A DNA stretch of 64,000 nt from Kordiimonas sp. SCSIO 12610 (GTDB lineage: Bacteria > Pseudomonadota > Alphaproteobacteria > Sphingomonadales > Kordiimonadaceae), in NCBI RefSeq assembly GCF_024398015.1, contig NZ_CP073747.1, positions 816,501 through 880,500 of the forward strand, given 5' to 3'. Made by a program: the position numbers and the translations under genes. The first letter of the stretch is position 1. Every line of letters starts with the position of its first letter. Of this stretch, positions 59,715-64,000 are shown in pieces. Below the pieces are notes generated by a model. It saw only the letters and a list, made by a program, of their open reading frames with translations, was not told where the DNA came from and did not search any database.

Positions 59715-60683
59715 ATGATAGTACAGACCGAATTAGCAAACGAAACTGCGCAGTTGGCATCTATACCGTTTGGGTTATCGATGACAACTGTCATGATCAT
59801 ATTTTATCTTGTATGCGCTAGTCAGGTTTTCCTGATTTCCATTTATTTTCCAGGAAAAATAGTCGAACGCATAAGGTATGTTCTAGAGCGTTTCCCACCT
59901 GATGAATATCCAAAGCTATACCCGTCACCTTTGGATCAAATCTCTATGGCGGAGCGCAGTCGCGGGCTTACCCTGTTTATTCAGATTAACCGCGCGATTG
60001 CAATTGTTGGTGCTGTAATCCTGCTGGCAGCCCTTGCCTCCGGCTATCAGCTTGACCTAAAGGGCGGGCATGAAATTCTGGTTTTTGCCTACTTTATGCT
60101 TCAGGTGATCCCGGGTGTGTATCTTTCTGTTCGTGAATATCAACAGTATCGCCTTATGCATAAGGCGTTCGCCAACACCAAGGTAAGAGCAGCAGGGTTG
60201 AAACGTAGGACGTTATTCGATTTTGTATCGCCGCAAATGGTTGGGCTCGCAGTTCTGGGATATGTTGGATGGTTGATATTCTTTGTGAGCGGTGAAGGCC
60301 CCGTGAATGAGTGGCGCGAAGAGGTTTATATTACATTGTTGCTGATCACCGGGGTTAATCTTGCCTATGTGATGATTGCCAGAGCGACTGTTTCCGGCAT
60401 GAAACTAGACCCCTATCAATCCTATTCCGACCAACTGCGCCGTACGGAAGTCATGATAAAATCACTTGTATTCTCGAGTGTTTTAATGAGCGGGTTTCTT
60501 ATTTTTACAATCGCGGCAGATCGTTATGCCTTTGAAATATTTGACCCGATTATGACCAGCCTTTTGTTTCAGGCCAGTGTGATTTTCAGTGTTGGTACAA
60601 TTTTTCGATTTGACCCATTGGAGGAGATAAATTTTGACGTTTATCGCAATGACGAAGTTGGGGGAAACGGTGTGGTGACATAA
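59715..60683 (+). CDS. Membrane protein of unknown function, GntR-linked
   Basis: A 322-residue protein with seven or eight hydrophobic helices, including TTVMIIFYLVCASQVFLISIYF, AIAIVGAVILLAALASG and EVYITLLLITGVNLAYVMIA. A basic and Pro-containing loop follows helix 1 (ERFPPDEYPKLYPSPLDQISM). No ATPase or transport motif was recognised. ATG 59715 with GGAATAG upstream starts 4 bp after the GntR stop, so the two are one operon and this protein is the likely target of that regulator. Confidence 0.75.
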   Translation: MIVQTELANETAQLASIPFGLSMTTVMIIFYLVCASQVFLISIYFPGKIVERIRYVLERFPPDEYPKLYPSPLDQISMAERSRGLTLFIQINRAIAIVGAVILLAALASGYQLDLKGGHEILVFAYFMLQVIPGVYLSVREYQQYRLMHKAFANTKVRAAGLKRRTLFDFVSPQMVGLAVLGYVGWLIFFVSGEGPVNEWREEVYITLLLITGVNLAYVMIARATVSGMKLDPYQSYSDQLRRTEVMIKSLVFSSVLMSGFLIFTIAADRYAFEIFDPIMTSLLFQASVIFSVGTIFRFDPLEEINFDVYRNDEVGGNGVVT

Positions 60684-60728
60684 AATAAATAGAATGCCGT
60701 TGCGGCAGCGAGGATAATCCCACCGGAT

Positions 60729-60763
60729 AAAGGCGCTACTTGAAAAAGTTAGCGCCTTTACTC
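60729..60763. terminator. Bidirectional terminator between convergent genes
   Basis: AAAGGCGCTA (60729-60738) pairs with TAGCGCCTTT (60750-60759), followed by ACTCT; the A/T-rich flanks serve both strands, ending the 60683 and 60770 genes. Confidence 0.75.
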
Positions 60764-60769
60764 TATTGT

Positions 60770-62527
60770 CTAACGGCCTTCAATAGGCTGCTTTCTCAAT
60801 GTCTCCATTGCTTCATACATGCGGGCTTCATGAAGGTTCAGGGTTTCGGCCTGATCAACCTTGGTTGCCACTGGCTTGTGATCGAGCACCATCCATTTTT
60901 CATCAGCGCGGGTATAGCGCGGCCATTCCGTTAAACCATCGCCGTTCGGGTTGCCAGTCCTCGCAAAATTGGCCCAGTATTTCACCATATGACGGCGAAG
61001 GTCATCGTCTGCGTCCTCCGCGTAAATTGCGGTGTTGAAATTATCAAAAACAAAAAACAGTTCAGACGCATGGAACGCCCCAATGGTTTGGTCCTCGTCT
61101 GGGGGTGTGCGGGTGAAATGATAAAGATACACATCCTCGTTTATTTTTGCCTGCTCGGCGGCAACGCGGCGGATGTGATTGATGAACAGATCATCCCCAA
61201 GCATGTCTGCTTCCTGCCTCACGCGGGTTTCAGGGTTATCCAACCTATAGAGGTTGATCAATTTCTGTGCGGTTTCATTGCCGTAATGCTTTGTCATCCA
61301 GGCTTCAAACTCTGCCTGATCCCTAGGTGCCTTGCCGCCCCAAGTATTGGGTGCCTTGTAGGCATCATAAAACAGGGTGGCTTCATCCGCGTTCCCGCCA
61401 GTGAGGTAAGGGATGTTTGCCTGTTCGCCGTCCGCAAAAATAAGGGAGGCTGCGCGCGGCAGTGCCCAGCCGTCAACAATCGGATGCAACACGCCAGTGT
61501 AGCCCTCATAGGTGTTCTGCGCGTACTGAATAACGTCTGCTGGTATTTTGCGCATATCATCCGCACTCATATCCGCAGTTACGCCAAATGCTGCCGCGAT
61601 TTTCACCCCTTCGCCTTCGCCTGAATGGGGCGCGACGGGTGTTGTCCGCAAGTGATGGAGCGTAGAGGACGCACCGCTTTCGCCGATGGCTTTGTGAACC
61701 AATCCCTTCGCGAGTGGTGACGCCATAATTTCAGTAACTGCCCACGCGCCAGCGCTTTCGCCGAATAGGGTGACATTATTCTTATCGCCGCCGAAGGCCT
61801 CGATGTTTCTTTGAACCCACTTTAAGGCTTCGATCTGGTCCAACAGGCCATAATTCCCGGAAATATTCAATGCTGTTTCCCGCGAAAGAGCCGGGTGCGC
61901 CAGATACCCAAAAATACCAAGGCGGTAATTAATGGTAACCAAAACCACGCCTTCTTTCACCAGGGCATTGGATTGATACAGATCATCAGACCCTGACCCA
62001 CCCGTGTGGCTTCCGCCGTGGATCCAGACCATAACTGGAAGCTTCGCATCTGTGTTGCCGGCCTCTGGTGTGCGGATGTTCAGGTAAAGGCAATCCTCAT
62101 CAACAGGGGCCGCAGCACCGTTTTTGATGATTGATACCGCAAGTTCGGTTTTGAACCAGTTTAGGCCGAGGCCGCGAACCAAGCGTTCGGCATAGCTTTG
62201 GCTATCGTCAACGCGGGTGGTTGTCTGCATGCACCGCGGGCTGAAGGCATCGGCGTTCAAAACACCGTCCCATGATGCCTTGGCAACTGTTGGGCGCCAG
62301 CGCAAATCACCCACGGGGGCCTCGGCGAAGGGGATGCCCATAAAGTTGGCGATCCCGTCATCCGCAGTCCAGATACCCGTGATCTGTCCAGAAGGGGTGT
62401 TGAAGATCTGGGTAGGGCCTTTGTCTTCCGGTTTTGAAATTTGGCTGCCGATATAAATTCCGATTGCAATCAGGCTGATGATACCCAGTCCAATTACGAT
62501 GCCTGCACCTTTTAAAACCTTTTTCAT
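60770..62527 (-). CDS. Type-B carboxylesterase, membrane anchored
   Basis: A 585-residue esterase of the carboxylesterase/cholinesterase family. One hydrophobic helix (about residues 8-28) anchors it, after which the domain begins TPSGQITGIWTADDGIANFMGIPFAEAPVGDLRWRP. The oxyanion-hole motif is PVMVWIHGGSH; the nucleophile lies in VTLFGESAGAWAV; the acidic and His residues are in GGNADEATL and FHASELFFVF. Cys residues (CMQTT, CLYLN) match the family disulphide region. The enzyme likely hydrolyses ester or carbamate substrates outside the cytoplasm. It is divergent from the PQQ enzyme, which may share a promoter region. Confidence 0.92.
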   Translation of the reverse strand: MKKVLKGAGIVIGLGIISLIAIGIYIGSQISKPEDKGPTQIFNTPSGQITGIWTADDGIANFMGIPFAEAPVGDLRWRPTVAKASWDGVLNADAFSPRCMQTTTRVDDSQSYAERLVRGLGLNWFKTELAVSIIKNGAAAPVDEDCLYLNIRTPEAGNTDAKLPVMVWIHGGSHTGGSGSDDLYQSNALVKEGVVLVTINYRLGIFGYLAHPALSRETALNISGNYGLLDQIEALKWVQRNIEAFGGDKNNVTLFGESAGAWAVTEIMASPLAKGLVHKAIGESGASSTLHHLRTTPVAPHSGEGEGVKIAAAFGVTADMSADDMRKIPADVIQYAQNTYEGYTGVLHPIVDGWALPRAASLIFADGEQANIPYLTGGNADEATLFYDAYKAPNTWGGKAPRDQAEFEAWMTKHYGNETAQKLINLYRLDNPETRVRQEADMLGDDLFINHIRRVAAEQAKINEDVYLYHFTRTPPDEDQTIGAFHASELFFVFDNFNTAIYAEDADDDLRRHMVKYWANFARTGNPNGDGLTEWPRYTRADEKWMVLDHKPVATKVDQAETLNLHEARMYEAMETLRKQPIEGR

Positions 62528-62729
62528 GATATGCCCCTTCCCTCAAAACACGATCAGTGAACAGTGCTTTGCCAAAATGCTTTGGCGGATCATTTGTTCC
62601 TACGCGTAAATTCTACAGATTAGATTGATAATGATATCAATTAATTTGTCATCTGTTTTGATGTGTGTGATGATCAAATTCATGTGTTTGATGGGGTCAC
62701 AAAGCACAGATTCGGATGGAGGGAAGTTT

Positions 62730-64000
62730 ATGGCAAAGTTCAATAATCGCTGGCTAACACTGGCAGCGGCACTGATGGCAGTGGCTGCATGTTCAAACGG
62801 GGAACAGGAGGAAGCGGGTACTGGGCAAGCCAAAAGCTTTGCTGACGTGGACGCGGACCGGATAATTGCGGCGGACGCGGACAATAGTGTGTGGCTAACC
62901 CATGGCCGAACGTACGCAGAAGATCGTTATAGCCCCCTTAATCAGGTAAATGCTGACACCGTGAAGGACCTTGGCCTTCGCTGGTGGTATGACCTCGGCG
63001 TTAGCCGCGGGATCGAAGTGACGCCCATCGTGGTTGACGGGACTATGTATGTAACCGGGTTATGGAATGTGGTGACGGCCCTTGATGCTAAAACCGGGGA
63101 AAAGCTCTGGGAATATGATCCTGAAATTGACCGGAAGAAGGCGGTGCATCTTTGCTGTGACGCGGTAAACCGCGGAGTGGCCGTGTGGCAGGGGCGCATT
63201 TATATGGGCACTATCGATGGTCGCCTGATTGCCCTTAATGCCGAAACAGGTGCGGTTGAGTTTGATATTGTGACCGTTGACCAATCAAAACCCTATACAA
63301 TCACGGGCGCGCCCAGAATTGTAAACGGCAAGGTTATCATCGGAAATGGCGGCGCTGAATACGGCGTTCGCGGGTATGTATCTGCCTATGACGCAGTGGA
63401 TGGAAGGCTTGCGTGGCGTTTCTATACCGTGCCCGGAAACCCCGAAGATGGTTTTGAAAATAACGCGATGCATTCCGCTGCTGAAACATGGAACGGTGAA
63501 TGGTGGAAAACCGGCGGTGGCGGTGGCACCGTTTGGGATTCGATGGCTTATGACCCAGAGCTGAATTTGCTTTATATCGGCGTTGGTAACGGTAGCCCGT
63601 GGAATCAGGAAATCAGAAGCCCGGGCGGCGGTGATAACCTGTATCTTTCGTCGATTGTGGCGCTTAATGCCGATACGGGCGAATATGCATGGCATTATCA
63701 GACAACACCCGGCGATACGTGGGATTATACAGCAACCCAGCATATGATTTTGGCGGACCTTGAGATCGAGGGCCGTACGCGCAAGGTGATTATGCAGGCC
63801 CCGAAAAACGGTTTTTTCTATGTGATTGACCGCGAGACAGGTGAATTTATTTCTGCCAAAAACTTTGTTCCTGTGAATTGGGCCACCCATGTTGACGAAA
63901 CAACGGGCCGCCCTGTGGAAATTGAGGCAGCCCGCTATCCGGGCAAGGATCAGCCCTATATTCAACTGCCGGGGCCGCTTGGTGCCCACAACTGGCATCC
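62730..64000 (+). CDS. PQQ-dependent alcohol dehydrogenase, lipoprotein (3' truncated)
   Basis: The frame is open from ATG 62730 to the window end (423 residues visible). It has a lipobox (LMAVAACSN). The quinoprotein propeller begins [23 protein letters not shown], with the conserved adjacent Cys pair [10 protein letters not shown], tryptophan-docking repeats such as [15 protein letters not shown], the calcium/PQQ region NGSPWNQ and the WDYTATQ block with the catalytic Asp. PQQ enzymes oxidise alcohols or aldehydes in the periplasm and pass electrons to a cytochrome c. ATG follows GGAGGGAAG. Whether a C-terminal cytochrome c domain follows lies outside the window. Confidence 0.93.
   Translation, partial: MAKFNNRWLTLAAALMAVAACSNGEQEEAGTGQAKSFADVDADRIIAADADNSVWLTHGRTYAEDRYSPLNQVNADTVKDLGLRWWYDLGVSRGIEVTPIVVDGTMYVTGLWNVVTALDAKTGEKLWEYDPEIDRKKAVHLCCDAVNRGVAVWQGRIYMGTIDGRLIALNAETGAVEFDIVTVDQSKPYTITGAPRIVNGKVIIGNGGAEYGVRGYVSAYDAVDGRLAWRFYTVPGNPEDGFENNAMHSAAETWNGEWWKTGGGGGTVWDSMAYDPELNLLYIGVGNGSPWNQEIRSPGGGDNLYLSSIVALNADTGEYAWHYQTTPGDTWDYTATQHMILADLEIEGRTRKVIMQAPKNGFFYVIDRETGEFISAKNFVPVNWATHVDETTGRPVEIEAARYPGKDQPYIQLPGPLGAHNWH

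Noticed and set aside
1-64000. CRISPR arrays, complete insertion sequences, prophage, restriction or toxin-antitoxin modules
   Set aside because: No regularly spaced repeats, transposase, integrase, capsid or methylase motifs were found on either strand.

Overview
The window reads as chromosomal DNA from a Gram-negative, moderate-GC bacterium, most likely an alphaproteobacterium. A Kordiimonas-like lineage would fit, but that is an impression from gene style rather than a test. Supporting signs are a PEPxxWA-CTERM protein, a Zur with TPTVYRAL-type motifs, a DUF1289 protein, a metallophosphoesterase/GT4 pair, an N-formylglutamate amidohydrolase homologue and tRNA-Val(GAC) with an encoded CCA. 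No rRNA, CRISPR array, intact insertion sequence or prophage was seen. Most of the window is ordinary chromosome, with short AT-rich accessory patches near 11.8-13.0, 32.8-34.1 and 40.0-40.5 kb.

Layout. 0-5.6 kb: the 3' end of a LytTR response regulator, then two large duplicated FtsX/MacB-type permeases. 5.7-9.0 kb: three short BLUF photoreceptors surrounding a zinc cluster (DUF2946-like protein, Zur, MerC). 9-15 kb: a PLP lyase, a GT2/GtrA lipid-linked sugar pair, a lipoprotein, a HEIGHH-motif protein and TypA/BipA. 15.2-18 kb: a small membrane protein and a third FtsX permease. 18.2-25.6 kb: an MddA-like methyltransferase, a chemoreceptor, an MFS transporter, a GT4/LpxH-like pair and a periplasmic binding protein. 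25.7-32.1 kb: a large RTX protein, N-formylglutamate amidohydrolase, a TonB_C protein and a membrane protein with a ribbon-helix-helix head and EF-hands, with two candidate small RNAs between them. 32.3-40.5 kb: an unknown membrane protein, tRNA-Val, a DEAD-box helicase, a CPBP protease, a DUF998-like protein, an orphan LuxI homologue and an unknown protein. 40.7-51.4 kb: an S9 peptidase, two exported Sel1-repeat proteins, a hybrid histidine kinase, small unknowns and a PEP-CTERM protein. 51.7-64 kb: an M3 peptidase lipoprotein, DUF2721, an unknown/serine-hydrolase pair, a large lipoprotein, a GntR(YtrA)-membrane protein operon, a carboxylesterase and the start of a PQQ dehydrogenase.

Main observations. 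(1) All three FtsX-type permeases carry the same direct-repeat motif upstream: two roughly 15-bp copies of a GTTCGAAAATGGACG-like sequence, 20-22 bp apart. With a LytTR gene next to the first, this suggests a LytTR regulon of ATPase-less permeases. (2) On the minus strand at 30752-30640, a Fur box sits between a -35 and a -10 element, followed by about 113 nt and a strong terminator: the layout of an iron-repressed small RNA. (3) A second promoter-hairpins-terminator unit lies at 28613-28693. (4) The 31078-32082 protein joins an RHH DNA-binding head, one membrane helix and four canonical EF-hands, so it could be a transmembrane calcium-responsive regulator. (5) An intact LuxI homologue has no LuxR partner in the window.

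All calls come from reading the sequence and from memory of protein families. No database search was possible, and start codons were chosen by eye from ribosome-binding sites.
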